From Sulfurimonas sp. (GTDB lineage: Bacteria > Campylobacterota > Campylobacteria > Campylobacterales > Sulfurimonadaceae), in NCBI RefSeq assembly GCF_028714655.1, contig NZ_JAQTLY010000010.1, forward strand, positions 1 to 64,000: a stretch of DNA of 64,000 bases. The letters are read 5' to 3'. Position numbers and translations under genes: made by a program. The notes beneath the pieces were generated by a model, which was given only the letters and a program-made list of their open reading frames with translations, made no database searches and was not told where the DNA came from. This document shows positions 23,674 through 34,020 of the stretch, in pieces; within the stretch, counting starts at the first letter, position 1, and the number at the start of each line of letters is the position of its first letter.

Positions 23674-24735
23674 ATGAAACATTATGAAGGAATAGATTTT
23701 TTAAGAGGAACTGCGGTGTTGGGCGTGGTCGTGTACCATTTTTTTGTTATTTTAAATCTTGGAAATCTTCCCCTTTTTCCATATATACACTACTTGGGTT
23801 TATTTGGCGTGTCACTGTTTTTTGTTATAAGCGGGTTTTTAGTATATTCGTCATTTTCGGCTCTTTATAAAAAATATAATCAAGATATCAAGCTTTCGCT
23901 AAAAAAATACTTTATAAACAGAGCTTTTAGAATATTGCCTGCGTATTATTTTAGTTTTTTAATAGTTTTACTGCTTGCTTCATTTACAATTGATGCTAAT
24001 TATCTGTACTCTTTATCTTTTATGAAGCAGATACTTTCACATCTGTCGCTAACTTCGTATTTTATATATAAAGATTCGGGGCTTGGGTTTAACGGAGCCT
24101 ATTGGACTTTAAATATTGAAATGCTTTGGTACTTGGTTGTTCCGATTATCGTATTGTATGCTGATAAAACAAGGCTGATAGTTATAGCGATAATCGTCTC
24201 ATTTTTTATGTTTTACTTTTTAGATGTTATATATGAAAATGAGTTGTTTAACTTTACAAAATCAAAAGTTTCACATCTTTTTTATTACTCATTTCAGCTG
24301 TTTCCGCAATTTGTATTTTTTGGGTTGGGGGTGTTGATATATAAGTACAATATAAAATTAGCATATAAAAAACAGTCTTTAAACTTTATAGCATCTTTTT
24401 TTACGATGTTTGTTTTTATATTGCTTTCAAAAATAGGTATTGATACTTTTTTGATGAGAAATATAGTTCTGTTTTTTGTTGCTTTTATACTTTTTACACT
24501 ACTTTATAATCAGAAATTCGGTAAGTTCTGCTTTATATCTTGGCTTGGAAAAATCTCATATTCTATTTATCTGTGGCATTTTATAATTTTAGTCATTATG
24601 AACAAAAGCGGTATTTTAAATTTAGTATCTCTGTGGTCAACAGTAGTTTTATATACCGTTTTTCTTCTAACAATCTCTTCTATGAGTTACTATTTTATAG
24701 AAGAGAAGGGTTTAGATATGAAAAACAAGCTTTGA
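23674..24735 (+). CDS. Membrane O-acyltransferase (acyltransferase family 3, OafA-like)
   Basis: 353 aa from the ATG at 23674 (MKHYEGIDFLRGTAVLGVVV), about ten membrane segments. The R-x10-H-type signature of the family is visible as FLRGTAVLGVVVYHFF, and GFNGAYWTLNIEMLWYLVVP is the second conserved block. Adds acetyl or other acyl groups to O-antigen sugars. Last gene of the plus-strand operon, convergent with rfbC. Confidence 0.87.
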   Translation: MKHYEGIDFLRGTAVLGVVVYHFFVILNLGNLPLFPYIHYLGLFGVSLFFVISGFLVYSSFSALYKKYNQDIKLSLKKYFINRAFRILPAYYFSFLIVLLLASFTIDANYLYSLSFMKQILSHLSLTSYFIYKDSGLGFNGAYWTLNIEMLWYLVVPIIVLYADKTRLIVIAIIVSFFMFYFLDVIYENELFNFTKSKVSHLFYYSFQLFPQFVFFGLGVLIYKYNIKLAYKKQSLNFIASFFTMFVFILLSKIGIDTFLMRNIVLFFVAFILFTLLYNQKFGKFCFISWLGKISYSIYLWHFIILVIMNKSGILNLVSLWSTVVLYTVFLLTISSMSYYFIEEKGLDMKNKL

Positions 24736-24742
24736 GAGTCCG

Positions 24743-25314
24743 CTAAGCGTAGTAGTTTACTCCATACTCAAACAAATCACTTGTTTCTTTTATGGTTGGC
24801 TGCATGGTATCTTTTTTTGAGAGTTGCAGTTTGGATGCATCTATTTTCCAGTCTATGTTGAGCGCTTTATCGTCGTAAGCTAATCCTCTGTCACTTTTTT
24901 GGCTATAGTAGTTATCGACCTTGTATGCAAAGATGGTGTCATTTTCTAGAACTACAAACCCATGGGCAAATCCTCTTGGGATAAGAAGCTGCTTTTTGTT
25001 TTGAGACGAGAGTTCAACGGCTATGTGTTCTCCAAAAGTCGGACTTCCCACTCTGATATCTACGGCAACATCAAGAACTTTACCTTGAATAACTCTAACC
25101 AATTTTGTTTGAGCATGGGGAGCAAGCTGATAGTGCAAACCTCTTAATACTCCATATGAACTTTTTGATTCATTGTCTTGAGAAAAGTTTATCTTATAGC
25201 CTAAGAACTTCTCTAGTTTATCAGCTCTAAATGTTTCTACAAAGTATCCTCTGCTATCACCATGAATAACCGGTTCACATATTACTACATCAGGAATTTT
25301 TGTTCTTGTAAATT

Positions 25315-25318
<4 letters not shown>
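24743..25318 (-). CDS. rfbC: dTDP-4-dehydrorhamnose 3,5-epimerase
   Basis: 191 aa cupin-fold epimerase, third step of dTDP-L-rhamnose synthesis. Motifs: [20 protein letters not shown] (catalytic His), [11 protein letters not shown] and the Tyr-containing [14 protein letters not shown]. Coupled by a 4-nt ATGA overlap to rfbA upstream. rfbB and rfbD are not in the window. Confidence 0.93.
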
Positions 25319-26205
<887 letters not shown>

Positions 26206-26319
26206 TTGCATCCTAGTTTTAAAATGATATGCGATTCTATCTAAGTCTTAATTAATAATAATTGATATTTTATTTTTTATAGATAAAATCGTTTTAACAA
26301 CTCCTCAGCACTATTTTTG

Positions 26320-26325
26320 TATAAT
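26320..26325 (+). promoter_or_regulatory. -10 box of prs
   Basis: TATAAT preceded by a T-rich stretch without a clear -35, 28 nt before the prs ATG; AAAAGG Shine-Dalgarno follows. Confidence 0.6.
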
Positions 26326-26353
26326 CTCACTTAAATTTTCCAAAAGGTATCCC

Positions 26354-27280
26354 ATGCGCGGTTATAAAATTTTTGCCGGTTCTGCCAGCATAGAATTTGC
26401 TAAAGAGGTTTGTCAAATCTTAGATGTTCCATTGGCTAAAGCCGATATTAAAAAATTTAGCGACGGTGAAATTTCGGTTCAAATTGCCGAGAGCGTTCGC
26501 GGTCGTGATGTATTTATCGTCCAATCGACGGGTGCACCCTCAAATGACAACCTAATGGAACTTCTTATTATGACGGATGCTCTTCGCAGATCCAGCTCTT
26601 CTACTATAACGGCAGTCGTTCCCTACTACGGATATGCAAGACAAGACCGCAAAGCTGCTCCTCGCGTTCCCATAACTGCAAGACTTGTTGCAGATATGTA
26701 TGAGGCGGCGGGAATCGACAGAGTTGTAACCATCGACTTACACGCGGGACAGATTCAAGGTTTTTTCAATATTCCGGTTGATAACCTTTACGGCTCTGTA
26801 ACTTTTGAAAACTACATAAGAAGTAAAAATCTTAAAAATCCCGTTATAGCTTCTCCCGATATCGGCGGTGTTGCGCGCGCTAGATACTTTGCTTCACGCA
26901 TGGGGCTTGAGATGGTAATCGTCGATAAACGCCGCGAAAAAGCAAATGAGAGCGAAGTTATGAATATCATCGGCAATGTCGAGGGCAAAGATGTCATTAT
27001 GATTGACGATATGGTTGATACTGCCGGAACGATGGTAAAAGCGGCAACTGCTCTTAAAAACAAAGGAGCCGCTTCCGTTATGGCATGCGCAACTCACGCC
27101 GTTTTAAGCGGAAAAGCGTATGACAATATAGAAAACGGCGAGTTGGATGAGCTAATCGTTACAAATACTTTAGAGTCAAAACCGCACGATAAAATCATAG
27201 TTTTAACTGTTGCACCTCTTTTTGCAGAGGTTATAAGAAGAGTTTACCATAACGAGAGTGTTAATTCGCTTTTTGCGTAA
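26354..27280 (+). CDS. prs: Ribose-phosphate pyrophosphokinase (PRPP synthetase)
   Basis: 308 aa, full length. Makes PRPP from ribose 5-phosphate and ATP for nucleotide, His and Trp synthesis. Motifs: FSDGEISVQIAESVRG, YYGYARQDRK (ATP loop), TIDLHAGQIQGFFNIPVDNLY and the PRPP loop VIMIDDMVDTAGT. Monocistronic by context, followed by repeats. Confidence 0.97.
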   Translation: MRGYKIFAGSASIEFAKEVCQILDVPLAKADIKKFSDGEISVQIAESVRGRDVFIVQSTGAPSNDNLMELLIMTDALRRSSSSTITAVVPYYGYARQDRKAAPRVPITARLVADMYEAAGIDRVVTIDLHAGQIQGFFNIPVDNLYGSVTFENYIRSKNLKNPVIASPDIGGVARARYFASRMGLEMVIVDKRREKANESEVMNIIGNVEGKDVIMIDDMVDTAGTMVKAATALKNKGAASVMACATHAVLSGKAYDNIENGELDELIVTNTLESKPHDKIIVLTVAPLFAEVIRRVYHNESVNSLFA

Positions 27281-27290
27281 CTAAAAAAAT

Positions 27291-27358
27291 AGATTCCAAA
27301 TCAAGTTTGGAATGACGCGGCTTTTAGATTCCGTCATCCTGAACTTGATTCAGGATCT
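27291..27358. repeat. Pair of dispersed palindromic elements between prs and lepA
   Basis: Copy 27291-27317 is the TTTGGAATGACG type (CCAAATCAAGTTTGG palindrome). Copy 27332-27358 is the CCTGAACTTGATTCAGG type in the opposite orientation. Similar head-to-head pairs occur at 36296-36359 and 39424-39492. They may serve as terminators. Confidence 0.88.
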
Positions 27359-27409
27359 AAGTTATGAAAAATCTATTACTTTAAATTATAAATTTCAAGA
27401 GGAATCTTA

Positions 27410-29200
27410 TTGAAAAACATTAGAAATTTTTCTATCATAGCACATATCGACCACGGGAAGAGTACTTTGGCAGACCGTATCATACAAGAGTGCGGAGCAG
27501 TAAGCGATCGAGAGCTTGGCAAGCAGATGATGGATACGATGGACATTGAAAAAGAGCGCGGCATCACCATCAAAGCTCAAAGCGTTAGACTTGACTATGT
27601 CAAAGACGGCGAGCATTACATACTTAATCTTATCGACACTCCGGGGCATGTCGACTTCTCTTACGAAGTCAGCAAATCTTTGGCTTCAAGCGACGGTGCG
27701 CTTCTTATCGTGGATGCGGCTCAAGGCGTTGAAGCTCAAACAATCGCAAATGTTTATCTGGCTATGGAGAACAATTTAGAGCTTATCCCCGTTATCAACA
27801 AGATAGATTTACCCGCAGCCGACCCTATAAAAGTTGCCGAAGAGATAGAAACAAGCATAGGGATAGATGCAACGGACGCCGTGCTTGTATCTGCAAAAAC
27901 CGGTATCGGGATTCGTGAACTCATCGACGCTATCGTAGACAGGATTCCCGCACCTGTGGGAAACCCAAACGCAACTACAAAAGCTATCATTTATGACTCT
28001 TGGTTTGACTCATATCTCGGCGCTTTGGCTCTTGTTCGCGTATTTGACGGCGAGATAAAAACAGGGCAAAAAGTAAGACTTATGAGCAACGGCGAAGAGC
28101 ATGAAGTGCTTGATTTGATGTACCCTCATCCGCTTAAACGCAAAAAAACTTCCGTTATAAAAACAGGTGAAATCGGCATCGTGGTTCTCGGTCTAAAAGA
28201 GGTGCATGTCGTAAATGTAGGCGATACTATAACCGATGCCAAAAATCCGACGGCAGAACCGGTTTTAAAATATGAACCGGCTAAGCCGTTTGTTTTTGCA
28301 GGAATCTACCCGATAGACACCGATAAATTTGAAGACTTAAGAGATGCGCTTGATAAACTAAAACTAAATGACTCTTCACTCTCTTATGAGCCTGAAACTT
28401 CCATTGCACTTGGGTTTGGTTTTCGTGTCGGCTTTCTCGGTATGCTTCATATGGAAGTTATCAAAGAGCGGCTTGAGAGAGAGTTTGATCTTGACCTCAT
28501 CGCTACTGCTCCGTCCGTTGTCTACAATGTTTATCTTACAAACGGCGATATGGTCGAAGTTCAAAACCCCTCAGAGTTACCGCCAGTAAACTATATAGAC
28601 AGAATCGAAGAGCCTTATGTAAAAGCTACGGTTATCACACCTACGGACTATCTTGGAAATATCATCAACCTTTTGGTTAGCAAAAGAGGCGCGCAAGACA
28701 AGATGACATATCTCAATGAAAACAGAGTTATGCTTGAGTACTCTCTTCCTATGAATGAAATCGTAGTCGATTTTTACGACAAACTAAAGTCAATCTCCAA
28801 AGGTTACGCTAGTTTTGACTATGAGCCTATCGGCTTTAGAGAGGGCGATCTTGTCAAACTTGATGTCGTTGTAGCAGGTGATGTAGTAGATGCGCTTAGC
28901 ATTATCGTTCATCGCTCGGCAGCCGAGTATCGCGGTCGCGCGCTTGTTAAAAATATGAAAGAGATAGTTCCGAGACAACTTTTTGAAGTGGCTATCCAAG
29001 CATCTCTTGGAAACAGGGTTATTGCAAGAGAAACCGTTAAGAGCATGGGAAAAAATGTTACCGCTAAGTGTTACGGCGGGGATATTACCAGAAAGCGAAA
29101 ACTGCTAGAGAAACAAAAAGCAGGTAAAAAGAGAATGAAGTCCATAGGAAAAGTTCAGCTTCCGCAAGAAGCGTTTATGTCTGTGTTGAAGATGGACTGA
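27410..29200 (+). CDS. lepA: Elongation factor 4 (LepA)
   Basis: 596 aa ribosomal GTPase that remodels stalled or mistranslocated ribosomes. G1 [10 protein letters not shown]2 [10 protein letters not shown]3 DTPGHVDF, G4 NKIDL, and the LepA-specific C-terminal domain (ANSELPP-like region and [16 protein letters not shown]). The start codon is TTG with AGAGGA as Shine-Dalgarno. Its TGA overlaps the next gene's ATG by one base. Confidence 0.97.
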   Translation: MKNIRNFSIIAHIDHGKSTLADRIIQECGAVSDRELGKQMMDTMDIEKERGITIKAQSVRLDYVKDGEHYILNLIDTPGHVDFSYEVSKSLASSDGALLIVDAAQGVEAQTIANVYLAMENNLELIPVINKIDLPAADPIKVAEEIETSIGIDATDAVLVSAKTGIGIRELIDAIVDRIPAPVGNPNATTKAIIYDSWFDSYLGALALVRVFDGEIKTGQKVRLMSNGEEHEVLDLMYPHPLKRKKTSVIKTGEIGIVVLGLKEVHVVNVGDTITDAKNPTAEPVLKYEPAKPFVFAGIYPIDTDKFEDLRDALDKLKLNDSSLSYEPETSIALGFGFRVGFLGMLHMEVIKERLEREFDLDLIATAPSVVYNVYLTNGDMVEVQNPSELPPVNYIDRIEEPYVKATVITPTDYLGNIINLLVSKRGAQDKMTYLNENRVMLEYSLPMNEIVVDFYDKLKSISKGYASFDYEPIGFREGDLVKLDVVVAGDVVDALSIIVHRSAAEYRGRALVKNMKEIVPRQLFEVAIQASLGNRVIARETVKSMGKNVTAKCYGGDITRKRKLLEKQKAGKKRMKSIGKVQLPQEAFMSVLKMD

Positions 29201-29775
29201 TGAGATGTTTGCTTTGTGAGAGCCTGTCACTCTCACATATCTGCCGCAACTGCCAAAACACATTTCTAACTCCCTCTATCTACAAAAGAAAAATCCTTAA
29301 GGACATTGAAGTCATCTCTTTTTACAAATATAACGACATAAAAAATCTGCTTCATACCAAACATACCGATTTGGGGTATTATATCTACACTATTTTGGCG
29401 AAAAACTCATTTAAAAAATTTGCTGCCGAATTCGACTATGGGCATACGGTTGCTTCCGTTGCGATTGACGACATGGTGCAAGATGCTTACTCGCATACGG
29501 CAATCCTCAACAAAGCACTCAAGAGCAGATACATAAAACCGGAGTTCAACAAACTAAGAGCAAAAAACAGAGTGACTTACTCCGGAAAAAGCAGAGAGTT
29601 TAGGATGTTAAATCCAAGGGATTTTGAAGTAAAAAATATCAAAGCAAAAGAGCTGATTTTAGTCGATGACATAGTTACTACGGGTTTGACTTTTACTCAA
29701 GCGATTGGGACTCTGCAAAAAAACAGTCATAATGTTATTTTTTGTCTATCTTTAGCCGATGCAAGTATAAAATAA
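29200..29775 (+). CDS. ComF-family phosphoribosyltransferase-like protein
   Basis: 191 aa. Starts with a zinc-finger-like CLLC ... CRNCQ pair and ends with the PRPP-binding motif ELILVDDIVTTGLTFTQA. ComF proteins act in natural transformation at the inner side of the DNA-uptake machinery in several bacteria; dprA, another transformation gene, is at 52161. Coupled to lepA by a TGATG overlap. Confidence 0.85.
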   Translation: MRCLLCESLSLSHICRNCQNTFLTPSIYKRKILKDIEVISFYKYNDIKNLLHTKHTDLGYYIYTILAKNSFKKFAAEFDYGHTVASVAIDDMVQDAYSHTAILNKALKSRYIKPEFNKLRAKNRVTYSGKSREFRMLNPRDFEVKNIKAKELILVDDIVTTGLTFTQAIGTLQKNSHNVIFCLSLADASIK

Positions 29776-29827
29776 GGTGTTATTCTATATACTTTTTACC
29801 TATTTTTTAACATATTGGAATCTATAA

Positions 29828-31693
29828 TTGAAAATATCCCTCGTTTTAATACTTTTAACAGCTCTACTATTTGGTGAAGAAAAAAATCTCAATGAACTGC
29901 TATCCGAGTACAGGGAAGCGGGAGAGCTATACAATGAGACAAAAGAGGAAAATTCAGGGAATGTTATAGTATATTCCCGCTCAGATCTTGACAGAATGCA
30001 GGCTTATACGCTCAATGATATTTTAAAAACCATAAGACTCTTTACACTTAAAAATACAAAAATCGGGATGAATACACTTGTTAAAAGCCCCTACTCTGAA
30101 GCGACAACCTCTTCTGTTCGAGTATTTATAAATTCGCATGAGCTAAAATCCATAACTGCCGGAACTGCAATGGCTCAGTACGGAAAAATGGGACTAAATT
30201 TTATAGACCATATCGAAGTGTACCAAGCTTCAAACTCTATCTCCTTTGGCGGCGAACCCGGCAATATGACCATAAGAATGTATACAAAAGACCCCTCAAG
30301 AGAGGATGCTACAATTATACAAACTTCCATAAACTCAGAAGACGGCGGCGGTAGAGCTCAGCTTATAGAGGCAAAAAAGCTTGATGAGTACTCATATCTG
30401 GCAAATATAGATGTCGGGAAAAGTAACTATGATAAGCATAACGCTGCAAACGGTGCCAAGCTATCAAGAGACGGCAAAAGAATTCAAGCCTATGTCAGTC
30501 TGCAAAAAGAGGATAACTTTTTAGTAGAGCTCGGTGCCGGAGGAGAGAATAGTGATATTTTTGCCGGTTTCGGTCCATCGGTTAGAGGCGGTTCTTTTGA
30601 CTCAAAAAGTATGTATGTAAACTTTACAAAATATTTTGATAATGACCTTAAGCTTATTTTGGGAAGTGATTATGAAGAAATCAAGGTAAGAAACTTGGAC
30701 AGTATGGGCATAACTCTTCAAGATAGAACAAAGGCTTATGACCTATCTATAGAAAACGGCGCACAAACAAACAACGCCATTTTGGAAAAAAAAGCTATCT
30801 ACGGAGACAACTATATTTTAGTCGGTGCAGAAACTAGGTTTAAAAAGTTTTTTCTTAATGAGCTAAAGAGCAACGGTGTAGATAAACCCGTAATAGTCGG
30901 TCCAAGGGACCTTGATATTTATATGCTCTATATAGAAGATGAGTATAAGTTTAATAAAAATCATTCTGCAACACTCGGTGCAAAAGTTGATTACTACAAA
31001 AACTATATGAGCGAATCAGCCACCCAAAAGCTGATTCGTTTTGCTTATAATGGGCAACTTAGAGATGATTTTTCACTTAAATTTTTTACTCAAAAAAATT
31101 ACACCTACCCTATATTTGCACAAACAACTTTCTCACCGCTCTACTACCCAAATCCAAACCTAAAAGCTACTACCGGTAATCTAGTAAAGATTGAGGGTGA
31201 GTACAAAAAAGATGCTCTAACCCTTACTCTTGGAGTGGGTGGGTCTAAAAGCAAAAACGGTATCGCATTCGACAGGGTCAGCAACAGATATATAAATAAT
31301 CCTGACACTGCCGATTTTAGACAACTCTTTATAAACACAAAATATAAATTTAATGAAGACAACAAACTATTTGTGGAATACTTTATTGCCGATAAAGACA
31401 AAACTCATCTTGGTTCTGACAACGGTGCGTTAGTGCAGCTATTTAACAAAGTCGGTAGATTTGACTTCTATAATGAGCTTGTATATAGATCTGCATACAT
31501 AGATATGATGGGGTACGAAATAGACGCGGGATACGACTATACGGCAGGTGCTATATACCATTACAGCAAAAATCTTGACTTAAAAGTAAAAGGTGAAAAC
31601 ATCTTTGACAGAGCAAGCCAGTCAAATATAAACGGTGTATTTACCTCAGCGATAGAGAGAAGAGCCATTTTCACGCTGGAGTATACTTTTTAG
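29828..31693 (+). CDS. TonB-dependent outer-membrane receptor
   Basis: 621 aa, TTG start, signal peptide about 1-16 (MKISLVLILLTALLFG). Plug domain about 45-160 (NVIVYSRSDLDRMQAYTLND ... SVRVFINSHEL); beta-barrel to the C-terminal Phe (AIFTLEYTF). No clear TonB box was seen. Ligand unknown. Its stop abuts the next gene, and it is followed by a periplasmic protein and a GGDEF-EAL protein, so the operon could couple outer-membrane binding to cyclic-di-GMP. Confidence 0.8.
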   Translation: MKISLVLILLTALLFGEEKNLNELLSEYREAGELYNETKEENSGNVIVYSRSDLDRMQAYTLNDILKTIRLFTLKNTKIGMNTLVKSPYSEATTSSVRVFINSHELKSITAGTAMAQYGKMGLNFIDHIEVYQASNSISFGGEPGNMTIRMYTKDPSREDATIIQTSINSEDGGGRAQLIEAKKLDEYSYLANIDVGKSNYDKHNAANGAKLSRDGKRIQAYVSLQKEDNFLVELGAGGENSDIFAGFGPSVRGGSFDSKSMYVNFTKYFDNDLKLILGSDYEEIKVRNLDSMGITLQDRTKAYDLSIENGAQTNNAILEKKAIYGDNYILVGAETRFKKFFLNELKSNGVDKPVIVGPRDLDIYMLYIEDEYKFNKNHSATLGAKVDYYKNYMSESATQKLIRFAYNGQLRDDFSLKFFTQKNYTYPIFAQTTFSPLYYPNPNLKATTGNLVKIEGEYKKDALTLTLGVGGSKSKNGIAFDRVSNRYINNPDTADFRQLFINTKYKFNEDNKLFVEYFIADKDKTHLGSDNGALVQLFNKVGRFDFYNELVYRSAYIDMMGYEIDAGYDYTAGAIYHYSKNLDLKVKGENIFDRASQSNINGVFTSAIERRAIFTLEYTF

Positions 31694-32125
31694 ATGAAAG
31701 CAATAATCGGGGTATTTTTTTTAATCACTTTAGCTTTTGCAGCTGATAATACGCATGCCATAAAAGCGGAGATACTAGAAAAAATATTTGCAAATATCTC
31801 TATGAAAAAAGAGCTGATTATCTGGTCTGACGATAAAGAACTGATTGGAGAGTTTGATAAAAAAGGAACTTTTACAACAACGACTCATTGCAAAGATGCC
31901 ACACTCCTTATCCTGGAAAATAAAAAAAATATAGAGAAAGTATGCCATGAGAAAGCTGTTTTTGTACTTGACTATGCCCTCTTAAAAGAGATTCCGCAAA
32001 GCTTCGGTGCCATTTTTTGGAAAAAAGGCAGACCCAATATTGTTATTTTAGCACCCAGAGCAAAAGCGCAATCAATAATAGTCTCAGATAAATTGGATGA
32101 TTATGTTGAGGATAAGATATGGTAA
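31694..32125 (+). CDS. Small periplasmic protein of unknown function
   Basis: 143 aa with a signal peptide (MKAIIGVFFLITLAFA, cut near AFA-AD). Mature part is about 127 aa with two Cys (HCKDA and KVCHEK) that could pair. Begins one base after the receptor stop and overlaps the GGDEF-EAL start by 7 nt. The position is like YfiR-type periplasmic regulators of diguanylate cyclases, but I do not see enough sequence similarity to call it one. Confidence 0.6.
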   Translation: MKAIIGVFFLITLAFAADNTHAIKAEILEKIFANISMKKELIIWSDDKELIGEFDKKGTFTTTTHCKDATLLILENKKNIEKVCHEKAVFVLDYALLKEIPQSFGAIFWKKGRPNIVILAPRAKAQSIIVSDKLDDYVEDKIW

Positions 32126-34020
32126 AGAGCAAAGATTTTTTTATCTTTTTTCTTCTTCTGGTTTTAGGTATATTTTTCATCTACATTTACAGCAATATCA
32201 AAACAACAAAAGAGGATGTTTACAATCGCATCGAAACAGATCAGATAGAGCAGATCTCAACCATACTAAATGCAGTGCAGAAAGATTTTACGACATCTCT
32301 AAAGATTAAAAATTCCGACGAACTGCTAAATGCGTTTATGGAAGAAGGGAACGCAAAAAAGTATGAAGAGATAATCTCTTTGATTATGACGGCAAATATA
32401 AAATATGCTTATATACTCTATAAAGACGAGAAAAATAAATTTAGATTTATCTTAGATGCTTCAAAAACGGACAAAGCGAGTTTTTACCAAAAGTTTGATG
32501 TTAGTAGAAACGAGTATTTTGATGTATATAGTACTAAAAAACCCGTGATTTTAAAACAAAAGGATATAGAAAATCTCTATATAACTCTACTTCATCCCAT
32601 AATAATAAACAATGAAGTAGCCGCTCTTTTTAGTGTCGATATCACAACAAAAATCCAAGATATAATTCTGCAATCAATTAAACCCTTGGAGAATTTTTTT
32701 ATCATTTTGATAATCGTCGTAGCTCTCTTTATGGCTATGATAGCGATGCAGCTATTTCACTATTTTGCTACAAGAAAAAGAGTATTTACGGATCCGCTTA
32801 CAAACACATTTAACAGAAACTATCTCGAAGAGCTGCAAAATGTCATAAATCTAAATAATTACAGTATTGCTATGTTAGACCTTGATAAGTTTAAATCCAT
32901 AAACGACATTTACGGGCATCAAGCAGGTGACTTTATACTTGTTCAAGCTAGTAAAATATTTAAAACTTCCATCAGAGCAAGCGACATACTTGTCAGATAC
33001 GGCGGAGAGGAGTTTTTACTGCTCATCCATAACAGAAACGGCTCTGCACTGCAAGTGTGCGAAAGGATTAAGGATAGCATCTCCTCAGGAAACTATTTTT
33101 ATGACGGCAATGAGATTAAGTTAAGCGTCTCCATCGGTCTGCATAAACATCCGGCATTGGAAAAAAATCTACATGAGGCTATTAAAATAGCAGATAAAAT
33201 GCTCTACAATGCAAAGAAAAACGGAAGAAACAGGATAGAGATTTATGATGAAAAATCACTCTCTGAAAAAAATGACAGCTCCAAAGATATAAGTTTTGTT
33301 AAAGAGGCTCTTGATGAAGATAGAGTTACCTGCTACTATCAGCCGATATATGATTATAAAAAATGTGAGATTTACAAATATGAGGCACTGGTTAGAATAC
33401 TAGCAACCGATGGCAGAGTCGTTACCCCTTTTGAGTTTTTGCCTCAGATAAAAGGGACAAATATGCACTATAAACTCACTCAGAGAATTTTACAAATTGT
33501 TTTTGACAAAATAAAAGAGAGCAAAAAAAATATCAGCGTAAATATAAATTTTTCAGACCTTACAAATCCAGACATTCAAGAGACAATTATCAAGCATCTC
33601 AAAAGCAATCCTGAGTTGGCACATAAAATTACTTTTGAGATACTTGAGAGTGATGAGATAGATGATGTAGAGCTCTTTAAAGCCAAAACAAATCTGATTC
33701 ACTCCCTAGGAGCAAAAGTCTCTATAGACGACTTTGGAAGCGGCTACTCAAACTTCAAGACTATCATCGACATAGAGGCAAATTACCTTAAAATAGACGG
33801 CTCATTAATCAAAAATATAGATAAAAATATCAAAGATTACAAGGTTGCAAAGAGCATCATACACTTTGCTTCGCAGAGCAATATGCAAACAGTCGCAGAG
33901 TTTGTCCACTCAAAAAATGTTTTTGACAAGTTGGTTGAGTTAAATGTCGACTTTATGCAAGGCTACTATATCTCCCAGCCAAAAGCTGCTTTGATTGAGA
34001 AAGAAGAGCTTTTTAGATAA
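32119..34020 (+). CDS. Membrane GGDEF-EAL cyclic-di-GMP enzyme
   Basis: 633 aa. TM1 about 7-26, periplasmic sensor region about 27-190, TM2 about 191-215, GGDEF about 225-375 with GGEEF and an RASD I-site five residues ahead, EAL about 390-630. EAL residues look intact: EALVRI, NINFSDL, EILES, DDFGSGYS, KIDGS, QGYY. So both synthesis and breakdown of c-di-GMP are possible. Third gene of the receptor operon; its sensor domain could read the periplasmic protein encoded just before. Confidence 0.88.
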   Translation: MVKSKDFFIFFLLLVLGIFFIYIYSNIKTTKEDVYNRIETDQIEQISTILNAVQKDFTTSLKIKNSDELLNAFMEEGNAKKYEEIISLIMTANIKYAYILYKDEKNKFRFILDASKTDKASFYQKFDVSRNEYFDVYSTKKPVILKQKDIENLYITLLHPIIINNEVAALFSVDITTKIQDIILQSIKPLENFFIILIIVVALFMAMIAMQLFHYFATRKRVFTDPLTNTFNRNYLEELQNVINLNNYSIAMLDLDKFKSINDIYGHQAGDFILVQASKIFKTSIRASDILVRYGGEEFLLLIHNRNGSALQVCERIKDSISSGNYFYDGNEIKLSVSIGLHKHPALEKNLHEAIKIADKMLYNAKKNGRNRIEIYDEKSLSEKNDSSKDISFVKEALDEDRVTCYYQPIYDYKKCEIYKYEALVRILATDGRVVTPFEFLPQIKGTNMHYKLTQRILQIVFDKIKESKKNISVNINFSDLTNPDIQETIIKHLKSNPELAHKITFEILESDEIDDVELFKAKTNLIHSLGAKVSIDDFGSGYSNFKTIIDIEANYLKIDGSLIKNIDKNIKDYKVAKSIIHFASQSNMQTVAEFVHSKNVFDKLVELNVDFMQGYYISQPKAALIEKEELFR

